DNA from: CAADGU01 sp035444285
Lineage (GTDB): Bacteria > Chloroflexota > Anaerolineae > Promineifilales > Promineifilaceae
Length of the DNA: 64,000 bases
Assembly (NCBI GenBank): GCA_035444285.1
Contig: DAOMOK010000015.1
Location: 106,910 to 170,909, forward strand
Direction: 5' to 3'
The first letter of the stretch is position 1. Every line of letters starts with the position of its first letter. Under the pieces are notes generated by a model, which did no database searches, had not been told where the DNA came from, and was given only the letters and a program-made list of their open reading frames with translations. This document shows positions 1-8,996 of this stretch, piece after piece. A program made the translations under genes and the position numbers.

Positions 1-464
1 GGGATATTATACTTGGTGGCAATGGCGCCAATGGCATCCATCTCACACCCCACCCCGGCATAGTGAACAGGCACAATGCCGCGCGTCCGTTCGGTTATCA
101 AACCCTCAAGCTGAGTTTCGTCCATATTGAGTGTATCAGGGCGAATATCCACAAACACCGGCTTGGCCCCTCGCAAAACAAATGCATTGGGAGTGCTAAC
201 AAAGGTGAATGAAGGCACAATCACCTCATCCCCAGGTTGAATATCTAGAAGCAGCGCGCTCATTTCCAGAGCATGGGTGCAGGAGGTTGTTAAGAGAACA
301 CGGGGTACCTGCAGCGCCTGTTCTAAATAGGCATGGCACTTTTTGGTAAAAGCCGCATCACCGGCAGAATGACCTTGATGGATGGCCTGTGAAATATAGA
401 ATAGTTCCTTACCTACAATTGTTGGACGGTTAAAATCAATGTCATACATTTTTTCATTTTTCAT
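1..464 (-). CDS. DegT/DnrJ/EryC1-type sugar aminotransferase (N-terminal part)
   Basis: This is the 5' part of a gene cut by the window edge; about 154 codons are visible on the minus strand, starting at the ATG at 464 with a GAGGTGG ribosome site just upstream. The product begins MKNEKMYDIDFNRP and contains TSCTHALEMSALLL followed by PGDEVIVPSFTFVSTPNAF, the PLP-binding fold of the DegT/DnrJ/EryC1/StrS family. It is closest in style to dTDP-4-keto-6-deoxyhexose transaminases (RffA/WecE type). The catalytic lysine would lie beyond the edge. A WbqC-like gene and an N-formyltransferase follow it, which suggests it makes a 4-amino-4,6-dideoxy sugar for a surface polysaccharide. The family is confident; the exact substrate is inference. 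Confidence 0.88.
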   Translation of the reverse strand, partial: MKNEKMYDIDFNRPTIVGKELFYISQAIHQGHSAGDAAFTKKCHAYLEQALQVPRVLLTTSCTHALEMSALLLDIQPGDEVIVPSFTFVSTPNAFVLRGAKPVFVDIRPDTLNMDETQLEGLITERTRGIVPVHYAGVGCEMDAIGAIATKYNI

Positions 465-491
465 GAGCCACCTCAGTGACAATGTTCAGCT

Positions 492-1199
492 TTATGCTTG
501 TAGTGCCTTTTCACGCCACCCCCAAATGAAATCGGAGGCTGCTGGACCACAGTTAAATAACAAATCAAGAATAGAAACGGCATGATCAAAGGGGGGAAAT
601 TGCTGCTTATACTCAGGATAACCAGAATAATCCTTGTATATCAGTTCAATCCCTGTATCAACAAAACTTTGTTCCTCAAGATAATCTTTGGCGGCCGGCC
701 CAGATACATACACGGTTGCTTCGGCTTTCTGCAATAAGTCTAGTAATCGATCCAGCTTCTTACCGGTAGGACAAAACTCTCGAGAATCCCTAAACTCGGT
801 TTTAATTCCTAAGAACTCGATGCTGATAGCTTTGATCAGATATTGATTTAACTCTGAGAGGTTTGTCCAGGTAACTTTAGTAAAAACGTGCTCGAAGAAA
901 GGGCCATATAAATCAAAGTAAGGCGCTTTTGAGTAAGATTGTTTGAGTGTAGCCCAGTGTTTTTTGGGCCACTGCTCATTTAACAACTCAACCTCACAAA
1001 TTAACCTTTGCTCTGAAGAGCCAACTGGGACTGTCAACCATTTTGCGCCATGCGCTGTTTTGATTTTGTTGCGATTGCGCCAACTATTCTTGGTATATTG
1101 CACATCATCATAAAAAATAAAATGATCAACATCATGAATAATGTCAAAATACCCTTTCCAGGGGATGTAGTTTGACTGAATTACGGCTACCTTTTTCAT
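492..1199 (-). CDS. WbqC-like family protein
   Basis: The product is about 235 aa and starts KKVAVIQSNYIPWKGYFD, with FYDDVQYTKNSWRNRN shortly after; these are hallmark N-terminal motifs of the WbqC-like family (DUF/WbqC), found in O-antigen and exopolysaccharide loci. The biochemical role of the family is not settled; it is often next to aminotransferases and N-acyl or N-formyl sugar genes, as here. A TTG lies directly before the chosen ATG, but ATG at 1199 has better spacing to a GAGAG element. It sits 27 bp before the aminotransferase in the same orientation, so the two are probably co-transcribed. Confidence 0.85.
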   Translation of the reverse strand: MKKVAVIQSNYIPWKGYFDIIHDVDHFIFYDDVQYTKNSWRNRNKIKTAHGAKWLTVPVGSSEQRLICEVELLNEQWPKKHWATLKQSYSKAPYFDLYGPFFEHVFTKVTWTNLSELNQYLIKAISIEFLGIKTEFRDSREFCPTGKKLDRLLDLLQKAEATVYVSGPAAKDYLEEQSFVDTGIELIYKDYSGYPEYKQQFPPFDHAVSILDLLFNCGPAASDFIWGWREKALQA

Positions 1200-1235
1200 C
1201 AATGACTCTCATTTCTTAGGGATAACGCTGCGGAA

Positions 1236-2099
1236 TCAATTGGGTTTTTTGAATAATCTGATCGTTTGCGAATTTATTGTCCAGTCTATATAAGCAGCGT
1301 ATTCATGAATACCCTCTTGATAGCTTTTTGGGCACATCTCGAATCTGTCTACTAGAATACGCCGTTCGCCTACAAGAAGGCTTACGCCGGGCAATGGATT
1401 TAGGGCTTTCACCTTCCTTTGTATTTCCTGGATGTTAGTGGCCGTTTCCAGGTAGCCGTCTACGGCCGTTGGCTTAGGCGCATTAGTAGCCAGTGAATGG
1501 TCTTGTGGTATGCCCGCTGGCTGTGTAAAGCCAGAAAAAAGTTGCAAGACGTCAGGCGTCATGTCACCCGCCAGTTGCGCCAGCCTCCACCTGAGCTGCC
1601 CATCATTCTCCACATCACTAATATCTAGTTCTCGTTGGAGCAAGATGTCACCTTCATCCAATCCCTCGGTAATGTAATGAGCCGTTATACCTGTGACCGT
1701 ATCCCCATTAAGCAAGGCGGCACTAGAAGGACAGGGGCCACGATATTGCGGCAGAAGTGAGGGATGCAAGTTCACAACACCAAGCTTTGGCAGGGTCAAA
1801 ACGTTTGTTTTTAAGATTTGTTTGAATGTAGCGACAAGAATGAGGTCTGGCGCCAGGTCTTGCAGCAAGGTCATACCATCCTCACTACTCACCTTTATTC
1901 CATGGTAACAGCACACCTGGTTCCGCTCACACAATGTGTGCAAATGCTCTTCCTCATAATAAGGGAAAGGATTGTCATATTTGACCGTAAAAACCCCTCT
2001 GACATTAACACTAGCTTCGGCCAACAATGCCTTCAGAACAGTGTTGCCAAATCCGGTCAAGGCAAACAAAACAACGTTAAGACGATGACCTTCATCCAT
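1236..2099 (-). CDS. Methionyl-tRNA formyltransferase-like sugar N-formyltransferase
   Basis: The protein has 287 aa. It carries the formyltransferase active-site motif NLHPSLLPQYRGP (catalytic Asn and His, around residues 108-120) and a downstream GLDEGDIL carrying the catalytic Asp. These belong to the N10-formyl-tetrahydrofolate-dependent family that includes Fmt, ArnA-N and sugar N-formyltransferases such as VioF/WbtJ-type enzymes. A C-terminal part of about 80 aa resembles the Fmt C-terminal domain only loosely. Its place between an aminotransferase, WbqC and glycosyltransferases argues for formylation of an amino sugar, not of initiator tRNA. GGGAG precedes the ATG by 10 nt. The sugar-nucleotide substrate cannot be told from sequence. 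Confidence 0.82.
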   Translation of the reverse strand: MDEGHRLNVVLFALTGFGNTVLKALLAEASVNVRGVFTVKYDNPFPYYEEEHLHTLCERNQVCCYHGIKVSSEDGMTLLQDLAPDLILVATFKQILKTNVLTLPKLGVVNLHPSLLPQYRGPCPSSAALLNGDTVTGITAHYITEGLDEGDILLQRELDISDVENDGQLRWRLAQLAGDMTPDVLQLFSGFTQPAGIPQDHSLATNAPKPTAVDGYLETATNIQEIQRKVKALNPLPGVSLLVGERRILVDRFEMCPKSYQEGIHEYAAYIDWTINSQTIRLFKKPN

Positions 2100-2222
2100 C
2101 TTTTTTATTCTCCCGATTTTTAGTTATTTACACGAGTATTTGGAACCAGAAACTGGATTCCGACTGGCATATTGGTTTCAGGCCAACTGTGATTATGGTC
2201 TGTATTTGGGCGTACTAAATGC

Positions 2223-3620
2223 CTACTTAGGGTTAAGTCCCTTAACCGACCGAAACAGTGTGGAAATGACACCACGATTTGTCATATACCTGGGATTATT
2301 GACCACAGCCTGAAAGATCGCCCCCGGTACTTCTGAATACTCCCGTTGGTTATATCGTTGAAAAGCACGATTGATCCAAAAATAGCTAATTAACTGAGAA
2401 ATATCGACATTCGTACCCATACCATTTAGATACGAAGCCAGAGTGCGCAGTCTAATCTGAGTCGCTTCCGGGCCGTATTCAGCTTCATAACCTAGCAGAT
2501 GGTAACTGACGGCGCTCATGTAAGCTTCATCAATCTGAGCATTTAACCGGGCCGCCTGCCTGAAATGCCTCTCGGCATCCGCTGGCCGATCCCAAATAAC
2601 TGCCCGTGTACCCTTTAGCAGATAACCTTGGGCAATCGCCCAAGGTAATTTTTCCACAATAGAAGTGGCTTCCAGAGGAAGTTGCGAGAAAATATCCCGC
2701 AACAAACTTTCGTGGTTCAGGCGTTCATCAGCGATACAATTGGTCAATAAATTAACAACCAGTTCTCCTGGTTGGCCTCTCAAAATAGCCGGTTTCAATT
2801 GAACAGCTTGTCGCAAAAATTGTTGCCCCAGGCCAACTTCATTCTGTGCATACGCCATATACCCCCAATACATATACATATTGGCGTGAGCGGCAGGGCG
2901 CAAAGCCAGCACTTCAGGTGGACAGCGATCATCGTCGAATATTTTGTCCTGGTTGTTTAACTCAGATTGGCAGGCTGCCGCCAGGTTTCTAATAATCCGC
3001 CCTGAATGATGGCGACGGTAATTAAGTACACGACCCACATTGGCAAATTTACAGCCGGCCATATATAGATGGCTAAAGTGAAGGATTTCAGCGCCACGGC
3101 TACCTTTGGCCATGTCTATTTTCAGTGCCCAATCACGCCTGAGAACAACATCGCTGGGAGCAAGTGGGAACCAGAGGACAAGGTCTGCCAGAGTAATCTC
3201 TTCAGGGGGACGCCAGATATCTCGAATTGTTTTCTCGGAAAAATTTAGCTCGAAACGGCCGTTATAAGTAAACCCAACATCAGGATGATCTTTCAGGTAC
3301 GCAACATGAACCTGGAGCTTTTCCGGATGGAAAAAATCATCTTGATCCAGGAAGGCAATGATTTCCCCAGACGATGCTTGCAGTCCGGTAAGTCTGGCCC
3401 TGTCCGCCCCAAGATTCTCCTCGTGTCTGATATATTTCAGACGAGAATCGTCAAACTGCTCCACCACAGATGCAGAATCATCTGGAGATACATCGTCAAC
3501 CAGAATATATTCAAAGTGGTGATAAGTCTGCGCAAGAACACTCTGTATGGTCTCACCTAAAAATTCCGCCCCATTATACACAGGCGTAATAATACTTACT
3601 TTAGGGTGATTCATCTTCAT
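2223..3620 (-). CDS. Glycosyltransferase family 2 with helical C-terminal extension
   Basis: The protein has 465 aa. Residues about 6-230 form a GT-A glycosyltransferase domain: VSIITPVYNGAEFLGETI, then ILVDDVSPDD and the metal-binding-type FLDQDDFFHPEK. The remaining half is helical and looks TPR-like (for example LRQAVQLKPAILRG and RHFRQAARLNAQIDEAYM), so it may dock with partner proteins. The gene begins three bases after the ABC permease stop, which indicates one transcript with the exporter. It probably adds a sugar to the polysaccharide that the exporter moves. Acceptor and donor are unknown. Confidence 0.87.
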   Translation of the reverse strand: MKMNHPKVSIITPVYNGAEFLGETIQSVLAQTYHHFEYILVDDVSPDDSASVVEQFDDSRLKYIRHEENLGADRARLTGLQASSGEIIAFLDQDDFFHPEKLQVHVAYLKDHPDVGFTYNGRFELNFSEKTIRDIWRPPEEITLADLVLWFPLAPSDVVLRRDWALKIDMAKGSRGAEILHFSHLYMAGCKFANVGRVLNYRRHHSGRIIRNLAAACQSELNNQDKIFDDDRCPPEVLALRPAAHANMYMYWGYMAYAQNEVGLGQQFLRQAVQLKPAILRGQPGELVVNLLTNCIADERLNHESLLRDIFSQLPLEATSIVEKLPWAIAQGYLLKGTRAVIWDRPADAERHFRQAARLNAQIDEAYMSAVSYHLLGYEAEYGPEATQIRLRTLASYLNGMGTNVDISQLISYFWINRAFQRYNQREYSEVPGAIFQAVVNNPRYMTNRGVISTLFRSVKGLNPK

Positions 3621-3623
3621 TGT

Positions 3624-4469
3624 TTAAATAATGTCCGCAAATCTAAACTCCACACGTTTGAAGAACCAGGACCCGACCAGAAAAATAGCTATCGTAATAA
3701 TGGCTGCCTGAAGCAGATAAGGCCCTGGCAATCGCTGGTATATCAGAATATCACGATACGACTCAAGGATTCCGGCCATAGGATTGAGAAAATAGAGTGT
3801 ACGCAGTTGCTCCGGTACCATTGACACCGGGTAAATGATGGGGGAAGCATAAAACCATAACTGAAGCCCTAATGCCAGCAATGATTGCACATCTCTAAAA
3901 AACACATTCGCCGCCGCCATGCCCAGACCAATGCCCACAATCAATAATAGTTGAACGATCAGAATAAGCGGCAAAAAAATGAGCGTCTGTGGGGAAAAAG
4001 GTACCCGAAATATCAACATAAGGATAAACAACAATCCGAGCGCCACGCCAAAATCCATCAGGCGGGCGAGCATAGCCGCAACAGGTAATATCTCCCGTGG
4101 AAAATATATCTTGGTCACCAATCCCATATTAGCAACAATGGATTGCGACATATCAGACAGAGACGATGCCAATAACGTCCACGGCACAATCGCCACATAA
4201 GAAAAAACTGGATACGGAATATCACCTGTATCAACCGGTACAATCCGCGTAAATATGATCGAAAATATAGCCACCTGAGCAGCAGGCTGAAAAATGGCCC
4301 ACAACCAGCCTAGTGCAGATTGTTGATATCGGGCTCGAATATTGCGCCCTGTCCAGGAGAATAGAAGGTCTCTCGACTGATATAGTTGTCTCGTTTGGAT
4401 AAGCATTTTGGATTTTCTCTGGGTTGAATGATGGCTTGAAATATGCCTGTCAAATGCAGGCAGTTTCAC
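3624..4469 (-). CDS. Polysaccharide ABC exporter, permease subunit (Wzm/TagG type)
   Basis: This 281-aa ABC-2 family membrane protein has about six hydrophobic helices and the family signature near residues 33-60 (LFSWTGRNIRARYQQSALGW), followed by ASPIIYPVSMVPE near the C-terminal half, as in Wzm/RfbA/TagG permeases. It would form the channel that exports a lipid-linked polysaccharide through the cytoplasmic membrane, paired with the ATPase encoded 12 bp upstream. The start is uncertain: a GTG at 4469 gives the full length, while an ATG at 4406 has a better purine-rich leader and keeps the conserved region. Confidence 0.9.
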   Translation of the reverse strand: MKLPAFDRHISSHHSTQRKSKMLIQTRQLYQSRDLLFSWTGRNIRARYQQSALGWLWAIFQPAAQVAIFSIIFTRIVPVDTGDIPYPVFSYVAIVPWTLLASSLSDMSQSIVANMGLVTKIYFPREILPVAAMLARLMDFGVALGLLFILMLIFRVPFSPQTLIFLPLILIVQLLLIVGIGLGMAAANVFFRDVQSLLALGLQLWFYASPIIYPVSMVPEQLRTLYFLNPMAGILESYRDILIYQRLPGPYLLQAAIITIAIFLVGSWFFKRVEFRFADII

Positions 4470-4481
4470 AAGGCCACTAGA

Positions 4482-5780
4482 TTAGATAAGCGATGTCATC
4501 ACCAATTGAGGCTCCGCGAAATTGCCGTTGTCAGAAGAGGCCAGATGTGGCTGATGACTCCAATGGGTATTTGGTTCAAACACGCCACTGTCGTCTGTAT
4601 AACTTAAAACGGAACCCTTCACGGAGAACCAGTCTGATCGCCCGGCACGGGTCACAATACCGATGGAGTCGCTCTCATTCAAAAACCAGGCCTCAGCATA
4701 ATAAGTTCCGGTAATAAGCTGCAATGGCTCTAGATTCAATGACACGACACCTTGCCCCCGCTCAATTGTCAGATCAAAATTGTCCAGCTTGGTTCGCATC
4801 ATACAACAGGTCAGACCATCTGAACGATGGATAAATACGGACACATGGACTTTTCCCAGCGGTTTGTAGGCATTGTAATGAATTCGGATTTGGGCTGGTT
4901 GGTTATTAGCCAGGCTCGCGGATTCGCCACTTTGTGTTCCAATCACTTCCACCCTGGTAATTTCCACATCGCCGGTTTCGTCATCAAATACCTGGCTCAT
5001 ATTTTCCAGTTTGGCCGTTCGCCTTTGGTGAAGGTCTTGCTCATATAAAGCGATAATTTCTTTGGGGCTGCCTGCGTTTTTTACTCTGCCTTTCTCAAGA
5101 TAGAGCGCACGATTGCAAACAGCCTGAATCAGGTAGAAGTTGTGTGAAACAAAAATAATGCTGGTCCCCTTTCCAATAAGCTCCCGAATGCGCTGCATAC
5201 ACTTCTGTTGAAATGCAGCGTCACCAACAGCCAAAACCTCATCTACCAATAGTATTTCCGGGTTAATACAAGAGGCAACCGCAAAACCTAACCGGACTGT
5301 CATGCCAGATGAATACCGCTTGACCGGCGTATCTATGAACTGCTCAAGTTCAGAAAAATCTACAATTTCGTCAAATTGACTGGCTATTTGCTTGCGGCTG
5401 AGGCCCAAAATTGTTCCGTTCAAAAAGATATTTTCTCTACCGGTGAGGTCAGGATGGAAACCAGCGCCCAGTTCAATCAAAGCCGACAAGTGCCCATCCA
5501 TATAAATGGAACCAGTAGTTGGCTTAGAGATGTTTGCTAACAGCTTCAAAATTGTCGTCTTACCGGCGCCATTCGCGCCAACAAGAGCTAACGATTCCCC
5601 TGATCGCAATTCAAAATTAACATCTTCAAGTGCCAGAAATGAACGGTTTTGAATCCCGCCTGAATTATCTTTTCCTAATGATCGTTTGACCCAGCCCGAT
5701 ATGATTGTCGGCAAACTGGTCCTGGTCAAGCCCAGGTGATATTGTTTGGTTACATTTTCAAACTTGACGTGAGTTTTCAC
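4482..5780 (-). CDS. Polysaccharide ABC exporter, ATPase subunit with Wzt-type C-terminal domain
   Basis: The protein has 432 aa. The N-terminal ABC domain shows Walker A GANGAGKTT, signature YSSGMTVRLGFA and Walker B ILLVDEVLAVGD. Residues about 270-420 form a separate beta-rich domain of the Wzt C-terminal type, which in known O-antigen exporters reads the end of the glycan chain. The GTG start has GGAGAG 7 nt upstream. It lies directly before the permease gene, so the two make one transporter. A carbohydrate-binding extension suggests that chain termination is sensed, but no chain terminator gene is visible in this window. Confidence 0.92.
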   Translation of the reverse strand: MKTHVKFENVTKQYHLGLTRTSLPTIISGWVKRSLGKDNSGGIQNRSFLALEDVNFELRSGESLALVGANGAGKTTILKLLANISKPTTGSIYMDGHLSALIELGAGFHPDLTGRENIFLNGTILGLSRKQIASQFDEIVDFSELEQFIDTPVKRYSSGMTVRLGFAVASCINPEILLVDEVLAVGDAAFQQKCMQRIRELIGKGTSIIFVSHNFYLIQAVCNRALYLEKGRVKNAGSPKEIIALYEQDLHQRRTAKLENMSQVFDDETGDVEITRVEVIGTQSGESASLANNQPAQIRIHYNAYKPLGKVHVSVFIHRSDGLTCCMMRTKLDNFDLTIERGQGVVSLNLEPLQLITGTYYAEAWFLNESDSIGIVTRAGRSDWFSVKGSVLSYTDDSGVFEPNTHWSHQPHLASSDNGNFAEPQLVMTSLI

Positions 5781-5901
5781 AAAGACTCTCCATATAGTAG
5801 TCAGGTAACAGCTTTTCCGTTACCAAAAATTGCTCTTCAATTTAGACGATGACCCTCTTTCTCTCTAAAGCAGGTATGGCAACTGAATGATAACCACCGT
5901 T

Positions 5902-7455
5902 TCAGCGACGGTAATTGGATAGATAATAAGCCCGGCTCAAGATGATAAGAATCAGCAAAGCCACAGGCGCAAGCCCAACGACAACAAGCCCCGCAGGATT
6001 TTCAAAGAAAAGTAGGCCAGAAGGCTGGCTTACATTAAGGTTGGCCGGAGCAGGCAGGGCCTCAGATGATGTAGAAAGATCGTCTGGTGTTGGGATAACT
6101 GTTTGTGGTTGGGCCGCAGAAGGTTCTGGCTGGGGCAGGTTAGCTATTACAGGAAGTTCGGGGGCTTCCAGTGGGGCATAAGAATACCAGACGCCATTCC
6201 CCTTTAAGCCGGGATCAGAACGCCAGGTAACGAACAATATATTGCCCTGGCTGATGATTGCCTGAACATCAAAAGGATCAAACGCATTGTCGCCCGTTAA
6301 ATCATGAATGGCTGGGCCAGAGACAATTGGTTCTGGTGTGGACCAACGGCCGTCTTGCCAGATGCTATGCCAGGTACCGTGTATATCCGGGCTGCCGGTA
6401 ATTCGCTGCGCCCAAAGGAAATGCAATACCTGGCTGTTGTCAATTACAAATGCCACAACCCCATTCACGCCGGTATGTATAAAAGGATTTATCGGATCCG
6501 TCCAAGAATCTCCACCATCACTGGATCGCCTCATCGTTATACCACTGTAGGCAACAAATATCTCACCGTCATGTTCGATCACAGCCGGATATAAAACCCC
6601 ATAACCAGTTTTTTCCTCTGCCAGCACCTTTGGCTTACTCCACTGCCTCTCTTGAATATCCAGATTGGCATAATTAATCTGCCGGCCATTACCCCCGGTA
6701 TCTCTTACATCCCACACAGCATGAAATATACCGGATGCTCCCGGCGCCAGGTCAAGAATGACGGGGAAATTTTCACTGAATGTCAGGAAAGACGGATCAG
6801 GATTGGACCACGTCTCACCGCCATCATCAGAATAAATGGTATACAAACCATTCCCCTGTCTACGACCACTGAAAATGATGGCAAGATTACCAGATTCGTC
6901 TCCTGTAACAGCAGCCAGCTCCGGATCACCCGCATTTTCACCAACCACAATCGGTGTAGACCAGGCTGTGGCCCGTCCAGCATCGGCTAATAACGCTTTG
7001 GAATAATAGATATTTGCATCCGTGCTATCACCACCCCAAAAAGTAAGGTGAAGCGTACCGGTTTCTGGTTCCAGGTAAACCCCGGTCACACGAGCGTCTC
7101 TTTTATTCGGCGATAAGATAATGTCAATTGGCGCACTCCACCCCTCATTCATCGTCCAATAATTGTAAACAATAGCCCTTAACGGTTCATCCTTTTCAAC
7201 AAACCATTGAGAGGAAAAGGCATGAACCGTTCTGTTCTGATCGGCAATCATTAACGGCGGATTAGTCATGGGATGATAATCCGGTATTGTTTGTTGCGGC
7301 AACCAGGTCTGCGGTTGTTGGGCAAAAATCTCCTGGTGGGCAATAAAAAGCAGGAGAGAAATCTGGCATAACCGTACTACCCATTGTCCCAGACGGCTCT
7401 TGACCAGTATTTTCGCTGAAGTTTGTGTATTCACCAGAATTGCACTCTTTTGCAC
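5902..7455 (-). CDS. Secreted, membrane-anchored BNR/sialidase-fold protein
   Basis: The protein has 517 aa. An N-terminal hydrophobic stretch (VVRLCQISLLLFIA, ending near AQQP) looks like a signal peptide. The middle is a beta-propeller with Asp-box (BNR) motifs such as SDDGGETWSNP and SSDGGDSWTDP. The C-terminus has a Pro/Gln linker and a final transmembrane helix (LVVVGLAPVALLILIIL) with an RR tail. This places a propeller outside the cell, tethered to the membrane. The Asp box alone does not prove sialidase activity; no arginine triad can be assigned with confidence. The annotated start is GTG; a second GTG eight codons later is possible. Confidence 0.75.
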   Translation of the reverse strand: MQKSAILVNTQTSAKILVKSRLGQWVVRLCQISLLLFIAHQEIFAQQPQTWLPQQTIPDYHPMTNPPLMIADQNRTVHAFSSQWFVEKDEPLRAIVYNYWTMNEGWSAPIDIILSPNKRDARVTGVYLEPETGTLHLTFWGGDSTDANIYYSKALLADAGRATAWSTPIVVGENAGDPELAAVTGDESGNLAIIFSGRRQGNGLYTIYSDDGGETWSNPDPSFLTFSENFPVILDLAPGASGIFHAVWDVRDTGGNGRQINYANLDIQERQWSKPKVLAEEKTGYGVLYPAVIEHDGEIFVAYSGITMRRSSDGGDSWTDPINPFIHTGVNGVVAFVIDNSQVLHFLWAQRITGSPDIHGTWHSIWQDGRWSTPEPIVSGPAIHDLTGDNAFDPFDVQAIISQGNILFVTWRSDPGLKGNGVWYSYAPLEAPELPVIANLPQPEPSAAQPQTVIPTPDDLSTSSEALPAPANLNVSQPSGLLFFENPAGLVVVGLAPVALLILIILSRAYYLSNYRR

Positions 7456-7512
7456 GATACTATATCGTTCAATACGTTAATAAGAATCCGACAATTTAAG
7501 GAATAACAAGAT

Positions 7513-8985
7513 ATGGTTACATTCTTACAATTGGCATGGTTCCAAATTCAACAGAGTTATAGAGCTGCAGGAGCATTATTATCCGTATTGATCGTGCTCA
7601 CTACAATAGCTCTAACGCCTGATCAACGCATTGACGCCCAAAACCAATCAGACGCCCCCAAAATAAACATTCCCTATTGGGGGCAGGGACCTGATAATAA
7701 TTACCCTGACTACACCTTACTTTGGTTTGGTCAGGTTAGCCCAACCAATAATTATGCCGATGTGCGTATGGCTTATACCGATGAGCATTTGGAAGTGATT
7801 TTCCATATCATTGACCGGCGCCTTTGGCATGATCCAAATCCAACTGTACCACAACTAACGAATTGGGACGCCGTTTCCCTTTACCTCGATATGGACGGAA
7901 ATGTTGGTCAAAATCCAGACGCCAATGCCCATCGCTTCGTTGTGCAGTTGGGTGCAAACACAGCCGGTGATGCCTATCAGACCGCTTATCGCGGCAATGG
8001 CTCATCCTGGGTACAGGCCACTACCGATTTTACAGGCTGGCACGGCTGGCGCGGTGAAGGTTTTAACAATAATAATGACGACAAAGGGTGGACGGCTTTT
8101 TTTGTCATCCCGTTTAGCAGCCTGGGCTTGAGCAGCGCACCACCCAAGAATTCAACGTGGGGTCTTGCCCTCACCGTACACGACCGGGACGACGCCGGTG
8201 GTACACCCATTGCTGATCAAATCTGGCCCGAATCTATGAACCCACAGTCGCCGTCTACGTGGGGGCAATTGGGTTTTAGCATTCCCTATTTTTCACATCC
8301 ACCAGGTATTCCGGGTGGCGTGACCATCGTGCGCCAGGGATTAAATGGAGCAACAGTGCCCGACGGCCATGTGGGTGGGCACACGACTTGCGGCGATGGG
8401 ATTGACCATTGGAGCGAATGGGGTGAAGCCAATTATGCCGGTTATGAACAGATTAACATTCAAAATCAGTGGGATGTTTCTGACTATCCTTGTTTCTCAA
8501 AATACTTTGTTACCTTTCCCATGAATAATGTTCCGCCCGGTAAAATCATTCTGTCAGCCACACTGACAATGAGCCTGTTCGGCAATGCTGGCGGCGGCCC
8601 ATGGGGGGAGCCGCCGGATTCATTTATTCAGGTCTTTTCCGTTGGCGAGGCGTGGAACGAAAATACGCTCACCTGGAATAACGCCCCGCTGGCTAAGGAG
8701 AATTTCGCTGGCACGTTTGTGCACCCTGCGTCAGATGGTCAGTCCAACGTTTACCACTGGGATGTGAGCACGGCCGTGACCAGAGCCTACTCATCTGGGC
8801 AACCAGCACACCTGGCCCTGTATTCAGCCGACGGCCCTATGCACACAGGGAAATACTTCTGGTCTTCCAATGTAGGTGATTGGAACGCCTCCGGCAGACC
8901 CACCCTGGAAATTGTTTGGGGTGACGTTTGCGGATCGGGTGGCATTGAGTGTCACTTCACGTATTTGCCAATAATCAGAAGATAG
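7513..8985 (+). CDS. Secreted CBM9-like plus DNRLRE-domain surface protein
   Basis: The protein has 490 aa. The N-terminus has a long signal peptide (GALLSVLIVLTTIALTP, cleavage near DAQN). Residues about 55-255 resemble the CBM9/DOMON-like sugar-binding fold (DAVSLYLDMDGN, FVVQLGANTAGDAYQ, FFVIPFSSLGL). Residues about 270-470 resemble a DNRLRE domain (SATLTMSLFGNAGG, WNENTLTWNNAP, DVSTAVTRAY). The tail ends TYLPIIRR, a motif shared with two other secreted proteins here. It is divergent from the BNR gene to its left (57 bp apart) and convergent with the one to its right. AAGGAATAACAAG precedes the ATG. Function is unknown; a structural or glycan-binding surface role is likely. Confidence 0.75.
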   Translation: MVTFLQLAWFQIQQSYRAAGALLSVLIVLTTIALTPDQRIDAQNQSDAPKINIPYWGQGPDNNYPDYTLLWFGQVSPTNNYADVRMAYTDEHLEVIFHIIDRRLWHDPNPTVPQLTNWDAVSLYLDMDGNVGQNPDANAHRFVVQLGANTAGDAYQTAYRGNGSSWVQATTDFTGWHGWRGEGFNNNNDDKGWTAFFVIPFSSLGLSSAPPKNSTWGLALTVHDRDDAGGTPIADQIWPESMNPQSPSTWGQLGFSIPYFSHPPGIPGGVTIVRQGLNGATVPDGHVGGHTTCGDGIDHWSEWGEANYAGYEQINIQNQWDVSDYPCFSKYFVTFPMNNVPPGKIILSATLTMSLFGNAGGGPWGEPPDSFIQVFSVGEAWNENTLTWNNAPLAKENFAGTFVHPASDGQSNVYHWDVSTAVTRAYSSGQPAHLALYSADGPMHTGKYFWSSNVGDWNASGRPTLEIVWGDVCGSGGIECHFTYLPIIRR

Positions 8986-8996
8986 GCTAAGGAGCG

